In this document: positions 6,986-12,170 of the stretch, one piece after another
Position numbering within the stretch: position 1 is the stretch's first letter
Layout: the number at the start of each line of letters is the position of its first letter
NCBI GenBank assembly: GCA_003518205.1
Contig: DOZC01000034.1
Span: forward strand, 6,679-18,848
DNA from: Minisyncoccota bacterium
Lineage (GTDB): Bacteria; Patescibacteriota; Microgenomatia; UBA1400; PJMF01
Direction of reading: 5' to 3'
DNA length: 12,170 nucleotides
The notes under the pieces: generated by a model
Told to the model about the DNA's origin: nothing
What the model saw: only the letters and a program-made list of their open reading frames with translations
Database searches by the model: none
Program-made: the position numbers and the translations under genes

Positions 6986-8167
6986 ATGGGTAACTCACCT
7001 CGCACTATGGCCGAGCTATTAGCGGCCTCAAAAGTCCAAATCGTGGTGCCTAAAAAAGGCGACACTGTGACTGGCAAAATTGTTTTAAAGGATCGACGCA
7101 CCATGGTCATTGACTTGGGCGCCAAAACCGAAGGTATCGTTTCGGATAAAGAATTTGATTTCGCCACTGATTTTATTCAAGATCTTAAAGTTGGCGATAG
7201 CATCACTGCGATGGTGATTTCTTCTGAAAATGATCGGGGTCAAGTCATCTTGTCACTCAAAAATGCCGCTTCAGATGCCAAATGGGAATACTTTGAAAAA
7301 GCCATGGAGGCCGAGGAAATTCTCGAAGCCAAAGGTCTGGAAGTTAATCGTGGTGGTTTAATTGTGGTGGTAAATGGCATTCGAGGTTTTGTACCCTCGA
7401 GTCAATTTGGTAGAGCTTTTGTGGGTAAAATTCAACAACTCAAAGGCGCTGATTTCAAAGTTAAAGCCATTGAGGTGGATCGCGAAAAAAATCGCCTGAT
7501 CTTCTCAGAGCGTCACGTTAGCGAAGCCAAAGAATTGGCTCAAAAGGATCTGGCCGTCAAAAAAGTCGAGATCGGTGGCACTTATGAAGGTGTAGTTTCC
7601 GGCGTGATGCATTTTGGCTTGTTTGTAACAGTGGAAATTCCGGTGGACGCTGCCAAAGCTGTCACTGAACCAGAAGTTGCTGCCGAGGCCGCCACCACTG
7701 AAATTGCCAAAACTACTCCTGAAGCTGCCGCTCCAACTGAGCCAAATGTCGGTTATGTTGAAGGTCTAATTCACATCTCCGAGATTAGTTGGGAAAAAGT
7801 CAATCACCCCAAGGATTACCACAAAATCGGCGATCGCCTGAAGGTAAGAGTTCTGGGTATTGATGACAAAACCGGTAAACTTAATTTGTCCATCAAGCAA
7901 CTCCAACAAGATCCGTGGCAGAAAATTGCTGAGGCCTATCCTATCGGCACTACTTTCACTGGCAAAGTCACCCGCATCGAATCCTTTGGGGCTTTTGTGA
8001 ATGTCGAACCAGGCGTAGATGGTTTAATTCACTCTTCCAAGCTTGACCCCAGTCGCGATCTTGCCGCCGGTGATGATGTCACTGTCAACGTTGAGAGTGT
8101 CAGCCCCGACCAACGCCGCATGAGTCTCTCCATGGTCCTCACTGAGGTACCTATGGGGTATAAGTAA
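6986..8167 (+). CDS. rpsA: S1 RNA-binding domain protein (30S ribosomal protein S1-like)
   Basis: This 393-residue protein has four S1/OB-fold domains. Domain 1 is about 24-92, domain 2 about 113-176 (degenerate, with GIRGFVPSSQ), domain 3 about 197-304 and domain 4 about 320-384. Hallmarks are GLFVTVE, VEGLIHISEISW, DDKTGKLNLSIKQ, FGAFVNVEPGVDGLIHSSKL and RRMSLSM. Bacterial S1 binds mRNA at the 30S platform and helps initiation on structured or SD-poor messages. Four domains is the shorter layout seen outside Proteobacteria. Domain 3 is split by a roughly 40-residue Ala/Glu/Pro/Thr-rich insert (about 218-257) between the GLFVTVE strand and VEGLIHIS. The start at 6986 is supported by a properly placed SD-like AAAGGGG. 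The gene diverges from phosphoglycerate kinase and appears monocistronic. Other multi-S1 RNA-binding proteins are possible, so the gene symbol is moderately sure. Confidence 0.88.
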   Translation: MGNSPRTMAELLAASKVQIVVPKKGDTVTGKIVLKDRRTMVIDLGAKTEGIVSDKEFDFATDFIQDLKVGDSITAMVISSENDRGQVILSLKNAASDAKWEYFEKAMEAEEILEAKGLEVNRGGLIVVVNGIRGFVPSSQFGRAFVGKIQQLKGADFKVKAIEVDREKNRLIFSERHVSEAKELAQKDLAVKKVEIGGTYEGVVSGVMHFGLFVTVEIPVDAAKAVTEPEVAAEAATTEIAKTTPEAAAPTEPNVGYVEGLIHISEISWEKVNHPKDYHKIGDRLKVRVLGIDDKTGKLNLSIKQLQQDPWQKIAEAYPIGTTFTGKVTRIESFGAFVNVEPGVDGLIHSSKLDPSRDLAAGDDVTVNVESVSPDQRRMSLSMVLTEVPMGYK

Positions 8168-8177
8168 GCTTTAACAT

Positions 8178-8192
8178 TTAAAGACATTAGCT
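8178..8192 (+). repeat. direct repeat flanking the 8217-8519 gene, left copy
   Basis: TTAAAGACATTAGCT here recurs as TTAAAAGACATTAGCT at 8496-8511, differing by one A, at opposite ends of the small helical-protein gene. The left copy is followed by GATAAATT, and a similar ATTAGCTGATCAATT follows the right copy at 8521. The left copy contains the proposed -35 element; the right copy encodes the gene's C-terminal KDIS. This may be a duplication footprint or chance similarity in AT-rich DNA. Confidence 0.5.
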
Positions 8193-8209
8193 GATAAATT
8201 GGATATAAT
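8181..8209 (+). promoter_or_regulatory. putative promoter for leaderless expression of the 8217 gene
   Basis: A perfect TATAAT (8204-8209) lies 17 bp from AAGACA (8181-8186, 4 of 6 matches to the -35 consensus). Transcription would begin at about 8216-8217, exactly where a GTG in the downstream reading frame lies (8217-8219). This predicts an mRNA with no 5' leader. Element positions are seen; use as a promoter is inferred. Confidence 0.55.
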
Positions 8210-8216
8210 TCAATTT

Positions 8217-8519
8217 GTGCTTGATCTTACTAAAGTTACGCTTAACCCAAAAATTTTGGATCAGATTTATGCTGATTTAGTCGGCGATCTTGAAATAGAA
8301 GGCTCAGAATTTAAAAATTATTTTGATTCGCTTTTGATAAACACAATTTTGCAAGTGTTGGAGCCAGATTCAAGAAAACGATTTTTAACTTTAATTCAAG
8401 AAAATCAATTAGACCAACTGGATAAGTTTTTAACTCCCTTTTTGCCCAAAATTGAGCAAATCATGAAAGAAAAACTATTAGTTGAGGTTAATAAGTTAAA
8501 AGACATTAGCTCATCATGA
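8217..8519 (+). CDS. small helical protein of unknown function
   Basis: The gene encodes 100 residues from GTG 8217. A longer reading from TTG at 8199 gives 106 residues, but the TATAAT at 8204-8209 would then lie inside the coding region, so GTG is preferred. The protein is acidic/amphipathic, apparently all alpha-helical, with no membrane segment or signal peptide. The pattern of a ...LINTILQVL...RKRFLTLI...LDKFLTPFLPKIEQIM... helix series resembles short DUF5663-type proteins common in CPR genomes. That resemblance is from memory of the family's look and is not demonstrated. The stop overlaps the next ORF as ATGA, so it is probably the first gene of the LCP transcript. Confidence 0.65.
   Translation: MLDLTKVTLNPKILDQIYADLVGDLEIEGSEFKNYFDSLLINTILQVLEPDSRKRFLTLIQENQLDQLDKFLTPFLPKIEQIMKEKLLVEVNKLKDISSS
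8496..8511 (+). repeat. direct repeat flanking the 8217-8519 gene, right copy
   Basis: TTAAAAGACATTAGCT matches the 8178-8192 copy with a one-base A insertion. It lies at the 3' end of the small gene and is followed within 10 bp by a further ATTAGCTGAT (8521-8530), matching the bases just after the left copy's core. Confidence 0.5.
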
Positions 8520-8656
8520 TATTAGCTGATCAATTTATTTCAAGTTGGTTCAAAAATTGGAGTTGGCAGCGTCCATCGCTTCAACAAAAAGCCACGGCTC
8601 AAAATATTGAGCCAAAAGTGACCCCCCCAAGGAGATTAAGTCCACGTTTCAGGTAG
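8516..8656 (+). CDS. short ORF: probable out-of-frame N-terminus of the LCP protein
   Basis: ATG 8516 overlaps the upstream stop as ATGA, a typical coupled start, and runs 46 codons to TAG at 8654. Its last eight codons follow a run of seven Cs (8622-8628). The downstream LCP frame is open back to 8611, across the same run. Switching by -1 at the C-run joins residues 1-38 of this ORF to 32 additional in-frame codons (AAG 8629 onward) that lead straight into the LCP protein, giving about 844 residues in total. The extra stretch (KEIKSTFQVGYFGGLDN and onward) looks like normal protein. So this is best read as the true 5' end of the LCP gene separated by an apparent frameshift. Alternatives are a coupling ORF, or a sequencing error that lost one C. 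Confidence 0.6.
   Translation: MILADQFISSWFKNWSWQRPSLQQKATAQNIEPKVTPPRRLSPRFR
8622..8629 (+). other. C7 homopolymer / slippery-type heptamer at the LCP frame junction
   Basis: Seven consecutive Cs (8622-8628) followed by A form C CCC CCA in the reading frame of the upstream ORF, which fits the X-XXY-YYZ pattern allowing tandem -1 slippage. A tract of eight Cs would join the two frames directly. I saw no longer G or C run in the window. An SD-like AAGGAG (8629-8634) follows immediately but has no suitably spaced ATG, GTG or TTG. Confidence 0.6.
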
Positions 8657-8724
8657 GATATTTTGGTGGTTTAGACAATTTTTCCCAAATTAGAGCTTTT
8701 TTACACAAACTTGGAGACCAAGAC

Positions 8725-11049
8725 TTGGTGAAAACAGATATAACTTGTCTGCGGCAGTTGGCTGATTTTGTGGCCAGTTTTGAAAGATCTCCCAGTGAGG
8801 TAGATTTGGAACTTTTTCGAGAGTTACTTTATTCAGTTAGTGAAACGCTTTCATCCCAGCTGAGTAGTGATTTAAGCCAGTTTTTTGCAAAATTAGATAT
8901 CGATGGGTTAATCAATGTTTTAAAGCAACGGCAAAATGAATTATTCGTCACGACAAAAATCCAAGAATCATTTGTCGGAATTAGTCAAAGTCTAAAAGAG
9001 AGTCAAAAAAGTGATGATGAGGCCGTCTATTACAAAATGTCTGGCGAGGCCAAACTGGCCAGTCAGGAATTATTCGAAACCCTATTGGTGAGATTTGATG
9101 GTGATTTGGCTTTAATAAAATCTTATTTATCAAAACAAACTGAAGAGTTAAAAATTCAATTTCAAGCTCAAAAAATCAATTATTCTGACTACAAAAAACT
9201 CACCACCTATCTGGCTTCCCTGCGAGGTAAAACCACCTATCGAGCCATGCAGAACTACGTTAAGGCTGGTGAAATCACTGAAACAATAGATCAGACTCAA
9301 GGACTGCGTGGTTTATTAGGTGGCAAAAAAGAAGCACCTCACAAGATAGAAAGCACTCTAGCCATGTCTGGTTTGAAAGAGGTGCTGCTCGGGTTAAAAA
9401 ATCTCAAATCAAAAAACGTTTCTGGCAAATCCAAATCTCAATCTGAAGAAATGTGGCAAAACTCACAAGCTTATGAAAAACTAGTTCAAAAATTGGAAGC
9501 CGCCCTCGCCAATCAAACCCAGAATTTAAATGCCGACTCATTAAGACTAATGGCCGAGGTGGGCTTTAGTGCTCAAACCCTCACTAAGTTTCAGCGTTTG
9601 GTTGAAAAAGTTGTGCCGATTAAGTTTCGACGGAAAATCGTTCTGACAACGTTGGCAGTTGCTTCTTTATTTGGTATTGGGGCTACTGCAGTCAATAGCT
9701 ATCAAACTTCTCAAGCAGAACAACAGCGTCAGCAGGAAATTGTGGCCTTAACCGAGCAATTTAATCAGGAATGGGAGGATGAAGTTGTTGCTCCAGAAAA
9801 GCAGATTGCTGCTCAGCAAGATCAAGTTGATCAAGAAAAACAAACTGATTCAATACCAGAAAATCCTGTTTCAAAAGAAACAGCGGAGTTTTCTGAGGCA
9901 TTAGATGTTTTGAGGCCGTTTTATAGAGAGACAGTATTACCGAGTAGAATGGAGTTTTTTAACCAATTACCAGAAGATATCAGAATGAGATATTTTGAAG
10001 CGATTGGTGGACCAGAAAAAATTGATAACAAAATAGTTACGATTGTGGTGATGGGTAAAGATACCACTGGCGAGCGTTATGGCTTGGACAAAGATGGTAA
10101 TCCTTTGGGTAGAAATGATCAAACAATTGTATTGTTGATTGATATTAAAAATAATAAAATCAGCGCAGTTTCAATCCCAAGGGATATTGCTATTCCAACA
10201 GGAATGTATGGAACAGCCACGCCAAGTACATTTAATGGATTTACTTGGGTGAATCAAGAACACTCTACTGAGAATGGTAGTTATGTTTCACTTGATAGAA
10301 GTTATGCCCAATTAGCCATAACTGAAGCCACGGGTTATTTTATTGATGGCATGGTGGAGTTTGATTTTAAATCTGCAGCTGATTTAATAGATAAACTTTT
10401 TCCAGACGGAGTTCAAATCACTATGACTGATAGTTTTGTGCCTGAGAATGAAATACTTGGCAAAATTAGTGGTTATCGCAGAAATGGATACAAACCATTT
10501 GTCAAAGGTGAAACATACGCCTTTGATGGTGCAGCATTAGTGCAATTTTTACGAGCTAGAGAAACCAGATCTGGTGATACTTATCAAAGAGAGAGTGATG
10601 CTACTGCTCTAATGTTGGAAATATCAAAGCAAATGCTAAATCAGATTTTTACAGCCAGTTCTATTGAAGAATTAGCTCAAAGAATTGATGCAATAAAAAT
10701 GACTTTAGAATCAGGAAAATCTTTAGAAACAGAAGGTCATTTAATGGGGTATTTTTGGGGAACAAAAAAAGACTCAACTTATGTTTTGCTTGATCTAATA
10801 GATAAAATTGGAATTAAAAGTATTTATGACCTAACTCGTTCATGGGTAATAAATGGTAGTGTGGTAGCTCCTCAATTTGAAAGTTATTCACCCAAAACAG
10901 AAGAAATGGAGGCCGCCTCTTGGTTTGAACACAAAACTGTTTTTCCAGGGGGAAATAATCAAAAAGACCCCTATGGCCAAGAGCGCAACCCTCTAAAGTT
11001 TTGGGATTATTTTAGACAAAAAGTGGCAGATTTGGTAAAAAATAATTGA
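8725..11049 (+). CDS. LytR-CpsA-Psr (LCP) family glycopolymer transferase with long cytoplasmic domain
   Basis: LCP enzymes move polyprenyl-diphosphate-linked glycopolymers onto the cell wall outside the membrane. Here about 300 cytoplasmic helical residues precede one membrane helix (about 304-323), then a Gln/Glu-rich linker (330-375) and the LCP domain (about 436-642). Seen are VVMGKD (441-446), GRND (462-465), SIPRD (483-487, the pyrophosphate-binding Arg region), FVKGETYAFDGAALVQFLRA (592-611) and the Arg/Gly-Asp block RARETRSGDTYQR (610-622). The usual R-Q pair after GDxxR is ES. The C-terminal 130 residues are unassigned. The TTG at 8725 has an SD-like GGAG (8713-8716), but the frame is open back to 8611 and may begin at 8516 through a frameshift. 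Arginine codons change from mostly CGN before about 9880 to mostly AGA after it, suggesting a composite history. Confidence 0.9.
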   Translation: MVKTDITCLRQLADFVASFERSPSEVDLELFRELLYSVSETLSSQLSSDLSQFFAKLDIDGLINVLKQRQNELFVTTKIQESFVGISQSLKESQKSDDEAVYYKMSGEAKLASQELFETLLVRFDGDLALIKSYLSKQTEELKIQFQAQKINYSDYKKLTTYLASLRGKTTYRAMQNYVKAGEITETIDQTQGLRGLLGGKKEAPHKIESTLAMSGLKEVLLGLKNLKSKNVSGKSKSQSEEMWQNSQAYEKLVQKLEAALANQTQNLNADSLRLMAEVGFSAQTLTKFQRLVEKVVPIKFRRKIVLTTLAVASLFGIGATAVNSYQTSQAEQQRQQEIVALTEQFNQEWEDEVVAPEKQIAAQQDQVDQEKQTDSIPENPVSKETAEFSEALDVLRPFYRETVLPSRMEFFNQLPEDIRMRYFEAIGGPEKIDNKIVTIVVMGKDTTGERYGLDKDGNPLGRNDQTIVLLIDIKNNKISAVSIPRDIAIPTGMYGTATPSTFNGFTWVNQEHSTENGSYVSLDRSYAQLAITEATGYFIDGMVEFDFKSAADLIDKLFPDGVQITMTDSFVPENEILGKISGYRRNGYKPFVKGETYAFDGAALVQFLRARETRSGDTYQRESDATALMLEISKQMLNQIFTASSIEELAQRIDAIKMTLESGKSLETEGHLMGYFWGTKKDSTYVLLDLIDKIGIKSIYDLTRSWVINGSVVAPQFESYSPKTEEMEAASWFEHKTVFPGGNNQKDPYGQERNPLKFWDYFRQKVADLVKNN

Positions 11050-11201
11050 TTAAGAAATTTAATCTCAAATCCACACCTCAGCAACAAAAACTATTAGCTC
11101 AACGGATTTCTTTGATTTTCTCCGACACCAAAAAAATCAAGAAATGGGTTGTCCATAAGAGCGGCTCTTTTTACTTCCCAACCTATAACCCCGACCGCTA
11201 G
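11046..11201 (+). CDS. short basic ORF coupled to the LCP gene
   Basis: TTG at 11046 overlaps the LCP stop (TTGA), and the frame runs 51 codons to a TAG in the loop of the following hairpin. The product is basic and helical at first (KKFNLKS, TPQQQKLLAQRISLIF, KKIKKW) and ends in SGSFYFPTYNPDR. The QQQKLLAQRI segment resembles QQKATAQNI in the 8516 ORF, but weakly. I do not recognise a family. The stop/start overlap and sustained open frame support it; its short length and rare start codon argue caution. It could also be a decayed remnant or an unannotated 3' UTR. Confidence 0.4.
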   Translation: MIKKFNLKSTPQQQKLLAQRISLIFSDTKKIKKWVVHKSGSFYFPTYNPDR

Positions 11202-11221
11202 GTCGTGGGAAGTTTAGTTTT
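11173..11221 (+). terminator. strong hairpin, probable terminator of the LCP transcript
   Basis: CGACC (11192-11196), loop GCTA, GGTCG (11201-11205) form a perfect stem. It extends, past one bulged T (11206), by CCC (11189-11191) with GGG (11207-11209). An alternative outer stem pairs ACTTCCCA (11173-11180) with TGGGAAGT (11206-11213). A T-rich stretch GTTTAGTTTT follows (11212-11221). It lies between the last ORF of the LCP unit and the next promoter, as expected of an intrinsic terminator, though the T tract is interrupted. The two mutually exclusive pairings could also indicate a regulated structure. Confidence 0.55.
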
Positions 11222-11253
11222 CGCATATTTTTCACTATCTCATCGCACTTTTC

Positions 11254-11282
11254 TTGAAGTTTTGGCCAGGAAATGCTATAAT
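11254..11282 (+). promoter_or_regulatory. extended -10 promoter for the 11291 and 11456 genes
   Basis: TTGAAG (11254-11259), a 17 bp spacer and TATAAT (11277-11282), preceded by an extended -10 TGC (11274-11276), form a near-consensus sigma70-type promoter. Transcription would start about 11289-11291, at or next to the ATG at 11291, so the first gene would be leaderless. This is the best promoter match in the window. Confidence 0.75.
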
Positions 11283-11290
11283 ACCCACAT

Positions 11291-11452
11291 ATGTCCAAAC
11301 AACGCATGATTGTGACCGATGATCAATTGCTCATAGATATGGATCTTTTATTTAACGCGATCCGCGAAGCGGGTGGCGATTGGGAAAAAGTCGAACAAGA
11401 CATGAAAGCTTACCTCAGTTCGATTCAGGCTATGGTAGGTGAGAACGAATAA
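11291..11452 (+). CDS. small acidic protein of unknown function
   Basis: ATG 11291 to TAA at 11450 gives 53 residues beginning MSKQRMIVTDDQLLID; an internal ATG at 11306 is a second possible start. It is acidic, predicted helical, and without a membrane segment or Cys/His metal site. The start is supported by the strong promoter ending 8 bp upstream, which predicts leaderless initiation at this ATG. The gene ends 3 bp before the next ATG, and AGGTGAG (11437-11443) within its end could serve as the next gene's ribosome-binding site, so the two are almost surely cotranscribed. No family recognised. It was too short for typical ORF cut-offs but looks real from its context. Confidence 0.65.
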   Translation: MSKQRMIVTDDQLLIDMDLLFNAIREAGGDWEKVEQDMKAYLSSIQAMVGENE

Positions 11453-11455
11453 ATT

Positions 11456-12106
11456 ATGACCCAACCCATCAACTCCACCACTGTTCCGACTGAAGTCGTT
11501 TTATCGAAATATGTCATCACCTGTGGTGATGAAGGTGTTCAGATTAACGAGGGTCGGAGACTGGCGTTTGTCGGAGCTGGTTTTCAACTCAAAGGCTTTT
11601 CGGAAGTTGTTAAAATTCTCAAGAAAATTCTCGATAAAGAGTTGCGAATTGTTTCCAGTCAAGAAAACGATTGGATTAAGGCCAAACTCGATCTTCAAAA
11701 TTGGCAGCAAGTCAATGCTATGATGCAACAACACATTGACGCTTTGGCTGACAAAGAAGGTTTGCTCTACTCTGGTTATTTGCCGTTCACCGATCCACGC
11801 AAATTAGAGTATGACGTCAAAGGTCACATGGTTCGACCACACAACGTTCACATCGCCAATAAAATCTGTTTTACTTTGGGTGGTGGCGAGCAAATTTACA
11901 ACTTGGGTCATTTTCAAATCAGCGCCGATTGGGTGGCAGAAGCTCCCAAGGCTTTGGTTAAAGAAGTGATTTTACCTCAAGTTGAGTTTTACAAAGCTCT
12001 GGCCAAACGCGGCGATTTACCCTTTGTCTTTTCAGAAAAGGGCGAGCTCGGTGAGACGGTGGCCGCTAAGAACAAAGCCGCTCTGGCTGCGGTGGGGATT
12101 AAGTAA
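11456..12106 (+). CDS. conserved-looking soluble protein of unknown function
   Basis: This is a 216-residue protein with no signal peptide or membrane segment, so presumably cytoplasmic. It has a mixed alpha/beta look. Features are a short strand-rich N-terminus (VVLSKYVITCGDEGVQINEG), a Gly segment LAFVGAGFQLKGF (36-48) followed by an amphipathic helix, a central basic His-containing part (GHMVRPHNVHIANK, 123-136) and TLGGGEQIYNLGHFQISADW (about 140-159), then a helical Ala/Lys-rich C-terminus. I do not recognise the family, and no catalytic motif is convincing. It follows a 53-residue gene by 3 bp under one strong promoter. Codon use resembles the S1 and phosphoglycerate kinase genes, consistent with a resident housekeeping-type gene. 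Confidence 0.8.
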   Translation: MTQPINSTTVPTEVVLSKYVITCGDEGVQINEGRRLAFVGAGFQLKGFSEVVKILKKILDKELRIVSSQENDWIKAKLDLQNWQQVNAMMQQHIDALADKEGLLYSGYLPFTDPRKLEYDVKGHMVRPHNVHIANKICFTLGGGEQIYNLGHFQISADWVAEAPKALVKEVILPQVEFYKALAKRGDLPFVFSEKGELGETVAAKNKAALAAVGIK

Positions 12107-12170
12107 AGTTTTGGCGCAGTTTCTAGTTAACGTGTTTGGTTTGGGTCCTTCTGATTTAGACCCTTGCAAT
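12107..12170. other. 3' flank, no gene seen
   Basis: The last 64 bp hold only a weak inverted repeat, GGGTC (12143-12147) and GACCC (12159-12163), with an 11-nt loop and no T run. It might be part of a terminator or of a structure that continues beyond the window, but nothing more can be supported. Confidence 0.3.

Noticed and set aside
2609..11049. TGA recoding as glycine, as in some CPR lineages
   Set aside because: TGA ends three genes at positions where the next gene starts, and no in-frame TGA interrupts a recognised domain.
12143..12163. GGGTC/GACCC inverted repeat as a terminator after the last gene
   Set aside because: The stem is 5 bp with an 11-nt loop and no T tract follows within the window; listed only as a weak flank observation.

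Overview
The window reads as a piece of a small-genome, moderately AT-rich bacterial chromosome, most likely a Candidate Phyla Radiation (Patescibacteria) organism. That placement is inference. It rests on tightly packed or overlapping genes, TTG and GTG starts, several short unrecognised helical proteins, divergent versions of universal enzymes, and an LCP protein with a large cytoplasmic extension. TGA is a normal stop here (positions 2609, 8517 and 11047), so this is not a lineage that reads TGA as glycine. No RNA gene, insertion sequence or CRISPR array was seen.

Positions 1-5540 form a surface-glycan block. Three + strand genes overlap end to start: a membrane O-antigen polymerase/ligase-like protein (5' end outside the window), a WecG/TagA/CpsF-family glycosyltransferase, and a second polymerase/ligase-like protein. 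A monotopic phosphoglycosyl transferase (the initiating sugar-phosphate transferase) lies on the - strand and overlaps the second polymerase tail to tail by 4 bp. The four products are extraordinarily rich in tryptophan (about 5-7% by hand count). A logical scheme is that the phosphoglycosyl transferase primes a polyprenyl-phosphate carrier, WecG-like and other enzymes extend it, and the Wzy-like proteins polymerise or transfer it.

Positions 5553-6985 hold phosphoglycerate kinase (- strand, 12 bp upstream of the phosphoglycosyl transferase, so probably cotranscribed) and a divergent intergenic region packed with GATATC/ATCCGG repeats and a promoter for the next gene. Positions 6986-8167 encode a four-domain S1 RNA-binding protein (ribosomal protein S1-like) with a low-complexity insertion in domain 3.

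Positions 8178-11201 form a + strand unit. A promoter placed for leaderless translation drives a 100-residue helical protein. Its stop overlaps a short ORF that runs through a C7 tract into the frame of a large LytR-CpsA-Psr (LCP) protein, and the LCP stop overlaps a 51-codon basic ORF ending in a strong hairpin. LCP enzymes attach polyprenyl-linked glycopolymers to the wall, so this protein could use the glycan made by the first block. The apparent frameshift at C7 is the most interesting signal: it may be phase variation, programmed frameshifting or an assembly error.

Positions 11254-12106 carry a near-consensus extended -10 promoter, again placed for a leaderless start, driving a 53-residue protein and an unrecognised 216-residue protein.
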